Source: Hyphococcus sp. | GTDB taxonomy: Bacteria > Pseudomonadota > Alphaproteobacteria > Caulobacterales > Parvularculaceae | Direction: 5' to 3' | Length of the DNA stretch: 11,779 bases | Assembly: GCA_021604605.1 (NCBI GenBank) | Contig: BQJH01000072.1 | Span: 1 to 11,779, forward strand | In this document: piece by piece, positions 1-6,535 of the stretch | Layout: every line of letters starts with the position of its first letter | Numbering within the stretch: position 1 is the stretch's first letter | Program-made: the position numbers and the translations under genes | The notes under the pieces: generated by a model | Database searches by the model: none | Told to the model about the DNA's origin: nothing | Seen by the model: the letters and a program-made list of their open reading frames with translations, nothing else

Positions 1-955
1 GACCTTTTTCCATAGCGCTGGCGAGCATCTCTTCGATTGTTGTTTCAAGCGCGCCTTCTTCGCCGGAAGAAAACTCCATCAATACATACCAAGGGTGGGA
101 CGCTTCTAAAGGATCGCGCGTGTTCGGGATGTGTTTCAGCGTCAGGTCAAGGCAGACCCGCGCCATCAATTCAAAGCTGGTGGCGCTGCCGCCGGTTGCT
201 TCTTGCGCATGTGAGAGGAGCGCAACGGCGGCGGCAGGATCTTTAACCCCGGCAATGGCCGTCACTTTTTCTGCAGGTTGTGGAAAGAGCTTTAGGACCG
301 CGCCAGTGACGATGCCAAGCGTGCCTTCCCCGCCGATCAGGAGTTGCTTTAAATCATAACCGGTATTGTTTTTGCGCAGACGTTTTAGCCCGTTCCAGAT
401 TTCACCGTCAGGCGTCACCGCTTCCAGACCCAGCACGAGATCGCGGGTGTTGCCGTAGCGCAGGACATTAACCCCGCCGGCATTGGTGGAGATCACGCCG
501 CCGATCTGGCAACTGCCTTCTGACCCGATCGATAAGGGAAAGAGCCGGTTCGCCTTCGCGGCGACTTCTTGTGCTTCGATTAAGGTGAGCCCGGCGTCCA
601 CCGTCATCGTGTTGTTCAGAGGTTCGATCTCTCTGACGCGGCGCATGCGTTTAAGCGATAGTAGAATTTCCGGGCCAAACGGTATTTGCCCGCCGACAAG
701 TCCCGTGTTGCCGCCTTGCGGTGTGATCGCGACATTGTGCTCGGCGCAAATTTTAACGACAGCGGCGACTTCTTCGGTTGTGCCTGGCGTTACAATCAAC
801 GCTGCTTCACCCGGCCATCGCCCGCGCCATTCCGATAAAAACGGCGTCGCCATGTCCTCTGATACGATGCCCTTTTCCCCAACAACACGACGTATCGCTG
901 CGACCACGTCAGGGGTTGGCGGTTTGTGATTCGTGTTGATATTGGGCGCGTTCAT
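1..955 (-). CDS. FAD-linked oxidase, D-2-hydroxyglutarate/D-lactate dehydrogenase type (3' end cut off)
   Basis: Probable flavin-dependent dehydrogenase that oxidises a D-2-hydroxy acid and passes electrons to the respiratory chain or an electron-transfer flavoprotein. Translating the minus strand from ATG at 955-953 gives 318 codons open to the window edge. The family is usually about 460-480 residues, so the C-terminal third is missing. The PCMH-type FAD-binding domain is clear: PGTTEEVAAVV, then PQGGNTGLVGG (pyrophosphate loop), GGVISTNAGGVNVLRYGNTR, and NNTGYDLKQLLIGGEGTLG. The glycine-rich blocks and the GGEGTLGIVT segment are typical of the GlcD/D2HGDH group. An AAAAGG sequence lies 7-12 nt upstream of the ATG. 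The first plus-strand gene on the right is divergent, so the two share a 219-bp intergenic region. The exact substrate cannot be told because the substrate-binding cap is outside the window. The family is certain; the substrate is not. Confidence 0.93.
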   Translation of the reverse strand, partial: MNAPNINTNHKPPTPDVVAAIRRVVGEKGIVSEDMATPFLSEWRGRWPGEAALIVTPGTTEEVAAVVKICAEHNVAITPQGGNTGLVGGQIPFGPEILLSLKRMRRVREIEPLNNTMTVDAGLTLIEAQEVAAKANRLFPLSIGSEGSCQIGGVISTNAGGVNVLRYGNTRDLVLGLEAVTPDGEIWNGLKRLRKNNTGYDLKQLLIGGEGTLGIVTGAVLKLFPQPAEKVTAIAGVKDPAAAVALLSHAQEATGGSATSFELMARVCLDLTLKHIPNTRDPLEASHPWYVLMEFSSGEEGALETTIEEMLASAMEKG

Positions 956-1174
956 AGAAGTGCCTTTTAACTGACCTATAGGGTTTAAGAACCCCGGCGC
1001 GCGTGTTCAAGCCTAGGATTGAAGCCAGAAATAAGAATATTCATAAGCCGCGGCATCCAATCGCGGATCAAATTTGTTCAATCCGCTTTCAAAAGCTGTT
1101 ATTGAGACCTCTTAATGGGCGACGACAAAGCTCGGGTCTTTTGACGAGGGCCTATTTATCAGGAGGGGATAGTG
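956..1174. other. Divergent intergenic region
   Basis: 219 bp between the FAD-linked oxidase (minus) and the lipoprotein methyltransferase (plus) must hold the promoters of both. A short imperfect hairpin (GGGTT 981-985, AACCC 990-994) and a CCTATAGG palindrome (975-982) are present. I found no convincing -35/-10 pair on either strand. Confidence 0.5.
1161..1168 (+). promoter_or_regulatory. Ribosome binding site deciding between GTG 1172 and ATG 1175
   Basis: AGGAGGGG is a strong Shine-Dalgarno sequence. GTG at 1172 and ATG at 1175 are adjacent in-frame starts. The ATG sits 6 nt after the box and is the better start; the GTG would add only one residue. Confidence 0.75.
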
Positions 1175-2005
1175 ATGAACCTGTCATTTAAACTACTCAG
1201 CATGGGCGCAGTTTTAACATTGGGTCTTACCGCATGTGGCGCCAAAGATGATGCTGCACATGAAGTCGCGGAAGAAAGTGTTGTTGAAGAAACCGGCGCT
1301 GTCGAGACTGCGAATAGTGAAGCAGCACTCGCCGCAGCACTCGCGAGTGATATGCGCCCTGACGAAGACAAAGCAGATGACGCAGCGCGCAAGCCCGGCG
1401 CCGTTATCGCGTTCGCGGGCATTGCTCCGGGGATGAGCGTTTTTGAAATGGAAGCAGGCAGCGGATACTACACAGAAATTATCTCACATATTGTTGGCCC
1501 TGAGGGTTCAGTGATTATGCAAAACCCGGAAAGTTTTGACGCGTTTCTTGGCGACGCCGTTCCGAAACGTTTGGCCGATGATCGGCTGGCTAATGTCCGA
1601 CACACAAAATCAAACTTTGACAATCTTGATGCGGAAGACGCCTCCGCTGATGTGGTGACATGGATTCTCGGCCCGCATGAAATGTATTTCACGCCAAGCG
1701 ATGGCGTGACCTTGGGTGAGGTTGGCCCAACCTATGATGAGGTCTTTCGCGTATTGAAACCTGGTGGTTCATTTGTTGTGCTCGATCACAAAGCGGCACC
1801 GGGGTCGCCTGAGACAACCGGGGGTACGCTGCATCGAATTGATCCAGACATCGTTAAAGGACTCGCCGCTAGCGCCGGGTTTGTGCTGGTTGAAGAAAGT
1901 GATGTTCTGGCGAACGCAGAAGATGACTATTCAATGAGTGTTTTCGATCCAAAGGTGCGCAGAAATACGGACCGGTTCCTTCATAAATACGCGAAGCCGG
2001 AATAG
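1175..2005 (+). CDS. Lipoprotein with a class I SAM-methyltransferase-like domain (COG4798-type predicted methyltransferase)
   Basis: 276 residues. The N-terminus is a lipoprotein signal: a short hydrophobic stretch ending in LTLGLTAC, with the lipobox cysteine at residue 21. An acidic linker rich in Glu/Ala follows (about 23-55). The rest resembles the predicted-methyltransferase family of COG4798: a motif-I-like FEMEAGSGYYTE at 90-101, an acidic/Asp-rich central part, VFRVLKPGGSFVVLDH (a typical Rossmann methyltransferase strand 5 region), and the family-like ending TLHRIDPDIV...AGFVLVEESDVL. The usual acidic residue at the end of strand 1 (D in VDIGAGGG) is Glu here, and the first Gly of the loop is replaced by Ala (EAGSG). 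A monooxygenase gene follows after 13 nt, so the two are probably co-transcribed. The methyl acceptor is unknown, and export would place the domain away from cytoplasmic SAM. Fold confidence is good; enzymatic activity is uncertain. Confidence 0.88.
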   Translation: MNLSFKLLSMGAVLTLGLTACGAKDDAAHEVAEESVVEETGAVETANSEAALAAALASDMRPDEDKADDAARKPGAVIAFAGIAPGMSVFEMEAGSGYYTEIISHIVGPEGSVIMQNPESFDAFLGDAVPKRLADDRLANVRHTKSNFDNLDAEDASADVVTWILGPHEMYFTPSDGVTLGEVGPTYDEVFRVLKPGGSFVVLDHKAAPGSPETTGGTLHRIDPDIVKGLAASAGFVLVEESDVLANAEDDYSMSVFDPKVRRNTDRFLHKYAKPE

Positions 2006-2010
2006 GACGG
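2004..2010 (+). promoter_or_regulatory. Ribosome binding site of the monooxygenase gene
   Basis: AGGACGG overlaps the TAG stop of the methyltransferase gene (2003-2005) and lies 8 nt before ATG 2019. It supports this start over the upstream in-frame one and suggests translational coupling of the pair. Confidence 0.65.
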
Positions 2011-2018
2011 TAAAACCC

Positions 2019-3134
2019 ATGACCAAGGCCAACATATTTATCGTTGGCGCTGGACCTGTCGGCTTGACCGCGGCGCTGGAATTATCCCGCCGCGGTCATT
2101 GCATTCGTATCATTGATAAAGAAGCGGATTTCACGCCGGTTGCGCAGTCGAGAGCGCTCGGCGTTAATAATCGTACGTTGCAGTTACTCAAACCGTCGGG
2201 CGTTTCTGATCGCCTGATAGGGAGCGGCAACAAGATGTCAGAGATCCGCCTCTTGAATGAAAAAGAAGAGTGCGTTCTCAAGTTTGATTTTCAAAATGCC
2301 GGGACGTTCTTTCCGTTTATGTTGGTTGTGCCGCAAGGAACGACCGAACGCTTGTTGGCGGAAGCGTTGCGTGGATACGACGTTGAAGTTGAGCACAATA
2401 CGAAACTGGTTGAGGCAAATGATGATCCGTTAAATCCGTCGGTCGCGATTGCACATCCAGATGGCGTCGAGACGGTCAGCCCGGATTTTTTGATCGGCGC
2501 TGACGGCGCCGGGTCAAAAGTGCGGCGTGAATTTGGGTTTACTTTCGATGGCGAAGGCTATCCGGGGGAGTTTGGTCTGGTTGATATTGAACCAGCCGAG
2601 CCGATCGATGCGTCTATCGGTGTCGTGCGTTTTTTGGAAAAGGGCATGATCGGCGCGTTGCCGCTCAGTGACCGTCTTGTCCGATATGTTTCTTCGCGAC
2701 CGGATGTTTCTAATGTCCTGCCAAAGGACCTCAATATCAAATCGGTTGTGTGGCAATCGACGTTCAATGTTAGTTTTCGTCATGTAAAGCAGATGCAAAA
2801 AGGCGCCGTTTTTCTTGCAGGCGATGCGGCCCATATTCACTCCCCGGTTGGCGGGCGCGGCATGAATTTAGGCATTGAGGATGCTTGCTGGCTCGCCTGG
2901 GCAATCGATGAGGGTCGCCATAGCGAGTATTCCAGTTTGCGCCTGCCGAAGGTAAAAAAAGTAATCGCGCAGACCAGACAACAAACGGACGGTCTTGTTA
3001 AAATGAACTTTGCAACGCGTTTTCTGCGCGATCATCTGGCGGGCAAGTTACTGAAAATTCCGATGTTCAAGCGCGCCGCCATTGCGCGCATCATCGGGCT
3101 GGATACTGATGACCCGCCATGGATTGATGACTAA
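2019..3134 (+). CDS. FAD-dependent monooxygenase, PheA/TfdB (p-hydroxybenzoate hydroxylase fold) family, short form
   Basis: 371 residues, cytosolic, expected to hydroxylate an aromatic or polyketide-like substrate using NAD(P)H, FAD and O2. The three class A flavoprotein signatures are in order: GAGPVG dinucleotide-binding loop at residues 10-15, the DG motif IGADGAGSKVR at 159-169, and the GD motif LAGDAAH at 266-272 followed by SPVGGRGMNLGIEDA. The ATG at 2019 is preferred because AGGACGG (2004-2010) lies 8 nt upstream and the GAGPVG loop then falls at the normal place. The frame stays open to 1938, but that extension runs through the end of the methyltransferase gene. PheA/TfdB hydroxylases often carry an additional C-terminal thioredoxin-like domain; this one stops after the FAD/substrate domain. 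Its stop codon overlaps the end of the convergent Sua5 gene by 4 bp. The substrate is unknown. Confidence 0.9.
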   Translation: MTKANIFIVGAGPVGLTAALELSRRGHCIRIIDKEADFTPVAQSRALGVNNRTLQLLKPSGVSDRLIGSGNKMSEIRLLNEKEECVLKFDFQNAGTFFPFMLVVPQGTTERLLAEALRGYDVEVEHNTKLVEANDDPLNPSVAIAHPDGVETVSPDFLIGADGAGSKVRREFGFTFDGEGYPGEFGLVDIEPAEPIDASIGVVRFLEKGMIGALPLSDRLVRYVSSRPDVSNVLPKDLNIKSVVWQSTFNVSFRHVKQMQKGAVFLAGDAAHIHSPVGGRGMNLGIEDACWLAWAIDEGRHSEYSSLRLPKVKKVIAQTRQQTDGLVKMNFATRFLRDHLAGKLLKIPMFKRAAIARIIGLDTDDPPWIDD

Positions 3135-4090
3135 CATTTGGGAGCGGCGGCGCGATTCAAGCGATCGTTGATCGCCTCGCCCAATCCTGTCACAGGAATT
3201 GGCGCAACGGCAATGTTTTTGAGGCGGTGCGCCGCCACGATGCGGTCAAGCGCATGCAGATAGTCAAATAAATGCGCGGCTGCTTCGCGCAGATCGCCAG
3301 TTTTGCTAAGATTTAGGTGGGACTGGCCTTGCGCATCATGTTCGCCAAAGCCGAGATACGCCTCGCCGTCTTTGGGTGCTGTTGCGTTTAAGCGAAGTCC
3401 AGTCTTTGGTGCATAATGAGACGTCATCATGCCCGGCGCCTCAATTTTTTCACCGCTCTTTATGACATCAATTTTTTTTTGTCCCGCGATATTTTCAATC
3501 GCCTCGCGGGAAATACCGCCCGGGCGCAGAAGATAAACTTTATCGCCATCAACTTTGACAATGGTTGATTCAAGACCAACCGAACATGCGCCGCCATCAA
3601 TGATCATATCAATGCGCTCCCCCAGAGAGGCTTCGACATGGGCCGCTGTCGTCGGGCTGATCGAACCGGACCGGTTGGCGCTCGGTGCGGCGAGGGGCCT
3701 GCCCACAGATTGAATTAATCTTTGCGCGATGGGGTGGTTCGGCGCCCGGACGCCGAGCGTGCCGAGACCGGCGCTCGCAAGAAGAGAGATTTCACTGTCA
3801 GATTTGCGCGGTAACACAAGCGTCAACGGACCCGGCCAGAAATTTTCTGCAAGTTTCAACGCCAGCGGCGAAAATTCTACATAACGCATAGCCATGTCAG
3901 CGCCGGTCACATGACAAATCAGCGGATTAAATTGCGGACGGCCTTTTGCCTCAAAAATGCGCGCAACGGCTTCATCATTCGTCGCATCAGTTGCAAGGCC
4001 ATAAACAGTCTCGGTCGGCATCGCGACAAGCCCACCGGAAAGGATTGTGCTGGCGGTAATTCGTAGGTCTTTATCGTCATGGCGGAACAT
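3131..4090 (-). CDS. sua5: L-threonylcarbamoyladenylate synthase, Sua5 type (tRNA t6A37 synthesis)
   Basis: 319 residues. The enzyme makes threonylcarbamoyl-AMP from threonine, bicarbonate and ATP, the first step of the universal t6A37 modification of ANN-decoding tRNAs; the TsaBDE machinery transfers the group to tRNA. The N-terminal YrdC domain (about 1-198) has MPTETVYGLA (24-33), KGRPQFNPL (49-57), FWPGPLT (84-90), APSANRSG (135-142), the ESTIV segment and RPGGI. The C-terminal Sua5 domain begins near 217 with APGMMTSHYAPKT. Length and two-domain architecture are normal for Sua5, as opposed to the short TsaC. The coding strand has a run of nine A (3472-3480, residues 204-207 QKKI) exactly in the interdomain linker. 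The start is ATG at 4090-4088, with AAGG just upstream. The 3' end overlaps the convergent monooxygenase by 4 bp, with no visible terminator between them. Confidence 0.96.
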   Translation of the reverse strand: MFRHDDKDLRITASTILSGGLVAMPTETVYGLATDATNDEAVARIFEAKGRPQFNPLICHVTGADMAMRYVEFSPLALKLAENFWPGPLTLVLPRKSDSEISLLASAGLGTLGVRAPNHPIAQRLIQSVGRPLAAPSANRSGSISPTTAAHVEASLGERIDMIIDGGACSVGLESTIVKVDGDKVYLLRPGGISREAIENIAGQKKIDVIKSGEKIEAPGMMTSHYAPKTGLRLNATAPKDGEAYLGFGEHDAQGQSHLNLSKTGDLREAAAHLFDYLHALDRIVAAHRLKNIAVAPIPVTGLGEAINDRLNRAAAPKC

Positions 4091-4149
4091 GACCTTGGTA
4101 TAGCAAGACCTTTAAGAAAAATCTTGGACTTTTAGTACTTCGAAAGCGC

Positions 4150-4737
4150 CTATTTTCTTCTTAAATCGAGCGTCCAATTGATTTCCCATTCTTGAGTGGA
4201 GGGGTTTTTATAGGATTGCTCCCAGAAGGCATGCTTGTCATCAATCATTTTCCAGCGAAACCTCATGTCATATAGTTTTCCATTACTTTCCTCGGTGCCA
4301 TGGAATATGCCAACACCATTTTTAAAGTTCCCCCTAACTTGTTCTGTCAGATGCGGGTAGTCTTTGCTCATCCAATGAAATTGCCATTGATCTAAGTCGG
4401 GGTCATACGCTCGCATCATGATGCCGTGCATGGGGTTGTTGTTAAAAGCGCCATAAGTGTCATTAATGACAACTAGGCCATCTAACAAAACCCGATAATG
4501 CGTTTCCATAACGTTGCGCTGCCAGATTTTTTTGTCGGTCATGCGTTCTTGAAGACTATAGCTTTCAACTTCCCAGATACCCTCAAGCATTGAGAAGTCC
4601 TCCATCACTGGACCGTCAAGAGTGTCAAAGTTTTCTACTCTCGGAGGATGCTGAGCGCCTGCTGAGGACGTAAAAAATATAAGAGCCGTTAATAATAGTT
4701 GAGAAAAAAAGTATTGCCTTGATTTGAATTGGGTCAT
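4150..4737 (-). CDS. Secreted DUF1579-like (calycin-type) hypothetical protein
   Basis: 195 residues. A Sec signal peptide is evident: basic start (KSRQ), hydrophobic core QLLLTALIFFTSS, and a likely cleavage after AGA near residue 28, so the mature protein is periplasmic or secreted. The mature part contains FSMLEGIWEVESY, a tryptophan-rich core (WQFHWMSKDYPHLTEQVRG), and repeated strand-like segments ending in WEINWTLDLRRK. The LxGxW start and the 'W..R...' style repeats resemble DUF1579/lipocalin-like small beta-barrel proteins. That placement comes from recognition of the pattern, not a search. An AGGTGG Shine-Dalgarno sequence lies 5 nt before ATG 4737. The gene lies downstream of a MarR-family gene on the same strand, with a large palindrome in the 251-bp gap. 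Base composition is visibly more AT-rich than that of flanking genes. Function is unknown; a small-molecule-binding role is only an inference. Confidence 0.8.
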   Translation of the reverse strand: MTQFKSRQYFFSQLLLTALIFFTSSAGAQHPPRVENFDTLDGPVMEDFSMLEGIWEVESYSLQERMTDKKIWQRNVMETHYRVLLDGLVVINDTYGAFNNNPMHGIMMRAYDPDLDQWQFHWMSKDYPHLTEQVRGNFKNGVGIFHGTEESNGKLYDMRFRWKMIDDKHAFWEQSYKNPSTQEWEINWTLDLRRK

Positions 4738-4753
4738 CGAGCCACCTGTATCA

Positions 4754-4783
4754 ATTATATGCCGCCTGAGACTGGAAATGCAA
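4754..4783 (-). promoter_or_regulatory. Candidate sigma70-type promoter of the DUF1579-like gene
   Basis: On the minus strand a perfect TATAAT (4759-4754) is preceded, at an 18-nt spacing, by TTGCAT (4783-4778). Transcription would start near 4747, only about 10 nt before the ATG and right at the Shine-Dalgarno sequence. That is unusually close, so confidence is moderate. Confidence 0.4.
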
Positions 4784-4806
4784 AATCATAGTGCAATAAT
4801 TCAGAA

Positions 4807-4834
4807 ACACAATATATTTCGAAATATATTTTGT
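4807..4834. promoter_or_regulatory. Long AT-rich palindrome, candidate MarR operator
   Basis: The core AATATATTTCGAAATATATT (4811-4830) is a perfect 20-bp palindrome. It extends to 28 bp (4807-4834) with a single mismatched pair. It lies about 70 bp upstream of the secreted-protein gene and about 155 bp downstream of the MarR gene stop. MarR dimers typically bind AT-rich palindromes of this size. It has no GC stem and no strong T-run, so it is unlikely to be a terminator. Confidence 0.5.
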
Positions 4835-4988
4835 AATGAATTGAATCGACCCTATCTGGCTTGAAGCAAGAACGTATGGCGGAATAGCGCCTAGCGGGTA
4901 TCCGTGATTGAGCGTAATACAGCAAAGACCAATAACGTCTTGGTAAATCCAACGGGGTGACCGCAAAAGAACGCTAAACGCTATAGGG

Positions 4989-5528
4989 TTAGCTAGTCTT
5001 TTTGCGCGTGGTCCTCTTTGTTTTTTGAGCGCGTCGGGAGAGGGGTGTGCTCATCAGAGCGTTTGCGGCTCTTGCACTGTCCTGGAGCAGATTGACGTTC
5101 ATTTCGAACAGTAAATTGTCTATTCCGCAATCGATAATTTTTAAGGCTCTACGGATTTTTGTAACTTCATTTTTCCCACGTTTGCTTAAGGTGACAAGTG
5201 TTCGTCGGCGATCAGCAGGATCGGGAAATTTTTCAACGCAGCCTTGTTTTTCCAGAATGGCAAGGCGTTGGTTGATGAGCTGATAGGAGTAATCAAGCGC
5301 AGCTGCAATTTTCATGACTGGCGCTTGTTTATTGTCATGCAAGAATAAAACTAACGATGCGCAGTGAGAAGGAATACTGGCGCCAACTTCTTTGAATATA
5401 TCATCGCTCTGCTCACTAAGCAGTGCACGAACTTTATGAAAATTTCGCGCTAGAAATGCTGACCCGTAGGAGTCAAAATCAAACTTTGGGAGTGCTTTTT
5501 TTGTCACGACAGTATTGCAAAAGCTCAT
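4989..5528 (-). CDS. MarR-family winged-helix transcriptional regulator with basic C-terminal tail
   Basis: About 179 residues from ATG 5528. An in-frame GTG at 5543 would add five residues; neither start has a clear Shine-Dalgarno sequence. The winged helix-turn-helix is recognisable: helices around APVMKIAAALDYSYQLINQR, the linking LAILEKQGCVEK, and the wing DPADRRRTLVTLSKRG, which matches the MarR DxRxxxxxLT signature. Dimerisation helices would be the N-terminal FLARNFHKVRALLSEQ part and the C-terminal IIDCGIDNLLFEM part. After the MarR core the protein ends in a strongly basic tail (RRAQKTKRTTRKKTS), which is not typical and may add non-specific DNA contact. MarR proteins usually repress neighbouring genes and respond to small phenolic or oxidising ligands. 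The palindrome downstream, ahead of the secreted-protein gene, is a likely site. The ligand is unknown. Confidence 0.88.
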   Translation of the reverse strand: MSFCNTVVTKKALPKFDFDSYGSAFLARNFHKVRALLSEQSDDIFKEVGASIPSHCASLVLFLHDNKQAPVMKIAAALDYSYQLINQRLAILEKQGCVEKFPDPADRRRTLVTLSKRGKNEVTKIRRALKIIDCGIDNLLFEMNVNLLQDSARAANALMSTPLSRRAQKTKRTTRKKTS

Positions 5529-5578
5529 TTTTATGCGTGTCACACTATGTGGATATTAATAAATTTAGCAACAGATAT

Positions 5579-5584
5579 ATTATA
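5579..5584 (-). promoter_or_regulatory. Possible -10 element of the MarR gene
   Basis: A perfect TATAAT on the minus strand would start transcription near 5572, giving a leader of about 30-45 nt. No good -35 hexamer stands 16-18 nt upstream, so this is tentative. Confidence 0.3.
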
Positions 5585-5635
5585 GTATTTTAGTTGAGAC
5601 CTGGGTGCCTAAAGATTGCCGTCTTCTTGAGGCAA

Positions 5636-5661
5636 ATGCGGCGCGAAGGTCCGCGCCGCAT
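5636..5661 (-). terminator. Hairpin terminator of the outer-membrane protein gene
   Basis: A perfect 10-bp stem, ATGCGGCGCG paired with CGCGCCGCAT, around a 6-nt loop (5646-5651), begins 18 nt after the TAA of the beta-barrel gene. On the minus strand it is followed by a short T-rich stretch (TTTG). The stem is very strong although the U-tract is short. It insulates the MarR gene from the upstream outer-membrane gene. Confidence 0.7.
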
Positions 5662-5679
5662 AAATAATGTAATTATGCC

Positions 5680-6297
5680 TTAGAAGCTGACGGTCATCAC
5701 AAGATTGACATTGTGAGATTCATAGTCAGTCGTGACTGCGCCAAAGCTATTATTAAATGTCGCCTCGTCTGCGCCGAAATAGCGATATTCAACACCGGCG
5801 GCGAGGTTGCTGGTTATCTGCCGTTTGACACCAGCAAAGCCCTGATAGGCGAAGACATATTCATTGGCGCCGCTCGCGCCATCACTAAAGCCAATGCGTG
5901 CGGTGCCTGCGCCGCCGCCAATATATGGCTGGAAGTTGTAAAATTCGGGCGCTGTGTAAACGACATTGCCGATAAAACTCAGGCTTTCCAGGTCTTCATC
6001 ATTGACGGTAAACGCCGCGCCATTAATGACACCGCTGTCTATGCTGTTTGAGCGATAGGCGACTTCTGCTTCAACACCGAGAAAATCGGTTACTTGGTAG
6101 CCAATGGCGCCGCCGAATGTGTAACCGGTATCTGTTTCAAGTTCACCGGCGCCAATGCCTGTGCCGAAAATTTCACCGTTAATTTCATGGCTTTGTTCAA
6201 AGCCGACGCCGCCAAAGATTTTGCCGTAGACATCGCCAGCTTGTGCCGGAGCTGACAGGAGCGCTGCGATGGCGGCTGTAGATAATAGAGTTCTCAT
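5680..6297 (-). CDS. Outer-membrane beta-barrel protein (opacity-porin/OmpA-like 8-stranded barrel)
   Basis: 205 residues. The start ATG 6297 is chosen because it gives a standard signal peptide, MRTLLSTAAIAALLSAPAQA, cleaved before GDVYGK; the in-frame GTG at 6309 adds four residues without reason. A purine-rich GTGGTG lies upstream. The mature chain has alternating hydrophobic/aromatic strands separated by acidic, Gly/Asn-rich loops: YGKIFGGVGFEQS, GYTFGGAIGYQVTDFLGVEAEVAY, LSFIGNVVYTAP, FQPYIGGGAGTARIGF, FAYQGFAGVKRQI, NLAAGVEYRYFGADEA. It ends in a strand with C-terminal Phe (NLVMTVSF), the signal for BAM-mediated outer-membrane insertion. Size and pattern match the PF13505-type small barrels often annotated as outer membrane beta-barrel or porin family proteins. 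The physiological role cannot be derived from sequence. A strong hairpin terminator follows. Confidence 0.9.
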   Translation of the reverse strand: MRTLLSTAAIAALLSAPAQAGDVYGKIFGGVGFEQSHEINGEIFGTGIGAGELETDTGYTFGGAIGYQVTDFLGVEAEVAYRSNSIDSGVINGAAFTVNDEDLESLSFIGNVVYTAPEFYNFQPYIGGGAGTARIGFSDGASGANEYVFAYQGFAGVKRQITSNLAAGVEYRYFGADEATFNNSFGAVTTDYESHNVNLVMTVSF

Positions 6298-6535
6298 TTT
6301 AATCACCACTTATTGTTTTACTTTGCGTTGTTTTTGTTTGAGCTTTCTCGGGGAGGGATTGCTCGCGGGTGACGCAAATGAGTGGCGCGTGGTCAGGCTT
6401 CAATGTTGAATGTTGAAAATTTTGCCCACCTCACTGCGTTGTGTAGTGGCGCGATTTTTTGGTTAGCACTGCAAGAGAGACTCCCAATAAAATTTGTGAG
6501 GTCTATAAGAAGGTCAACTAATCAGGAGACCATCA
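6298..6535. other. Divergent intergenic region, beta-barrel gene / acyl-CoA dehydrogenase
   Basis: 238 bp carrying the control regions of two divergent genes. A short repeat, TTCAATGTTGAATGTTGAA (6399-6417), combines an inverted and a direct copy of TTGAA. A weak plus-strand promoter-like pair (TTAGCA 6463-6468, AATAAA 6486-6491, 17-nt spacing) lies before the dehydrogenase gene. Nothing else stands out. Confidence 0.4.

Larger units (their letters stand above)
4738..4988. other. AT-rich intergenic region between the MarR gene and the DUF1579-like gene
   Basis: 251 bp holding a 20-bp perfect palindrome (4811-4830), a possible minus-strand promoter (4754-4783) and a small CTTG-AAG-CAAG inverted repeat (4860-4870). 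Two short overlapping minus-strand open frames (65-71 codons) lack a family resemblance or a good start and are not called as genes. Confidence 0.5.

Noticed and set aside
483..929. 148-codon plus-strand open frame
   Set aside because: It lies antisense to the FAD-linked oxidase, whose motifs are unmistakable on the other strand; low-complexity Ser/Pro/Thr composition marks it as a shadow.
981..994. GGGTT-TAAG-AACCC hairpin as terminator or riboswitch part
   Set aside because: Only five base pairs, no T-run, and located between two divergent starts where no terminator is needed.
1938..2018. N-terminal extension of the monooxygenase to 1938
   Set aside because: It overlaps the methyltransferase coding region and puts 27 unrelated residues before the dinucleotide-binding strand; the ATG at 2019 has a Shine-Dalgarno sequence.
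4751..4966. Overlapping 65- and 71-codon minus-strand open frames in the MarR/DUF1579 spacer
   Set aside because: No recognisable domain, no good ribosome binding site, and they run through the palindrome and the promoter-like hexamers. They could be a remnant of something but nothing supports a gene.
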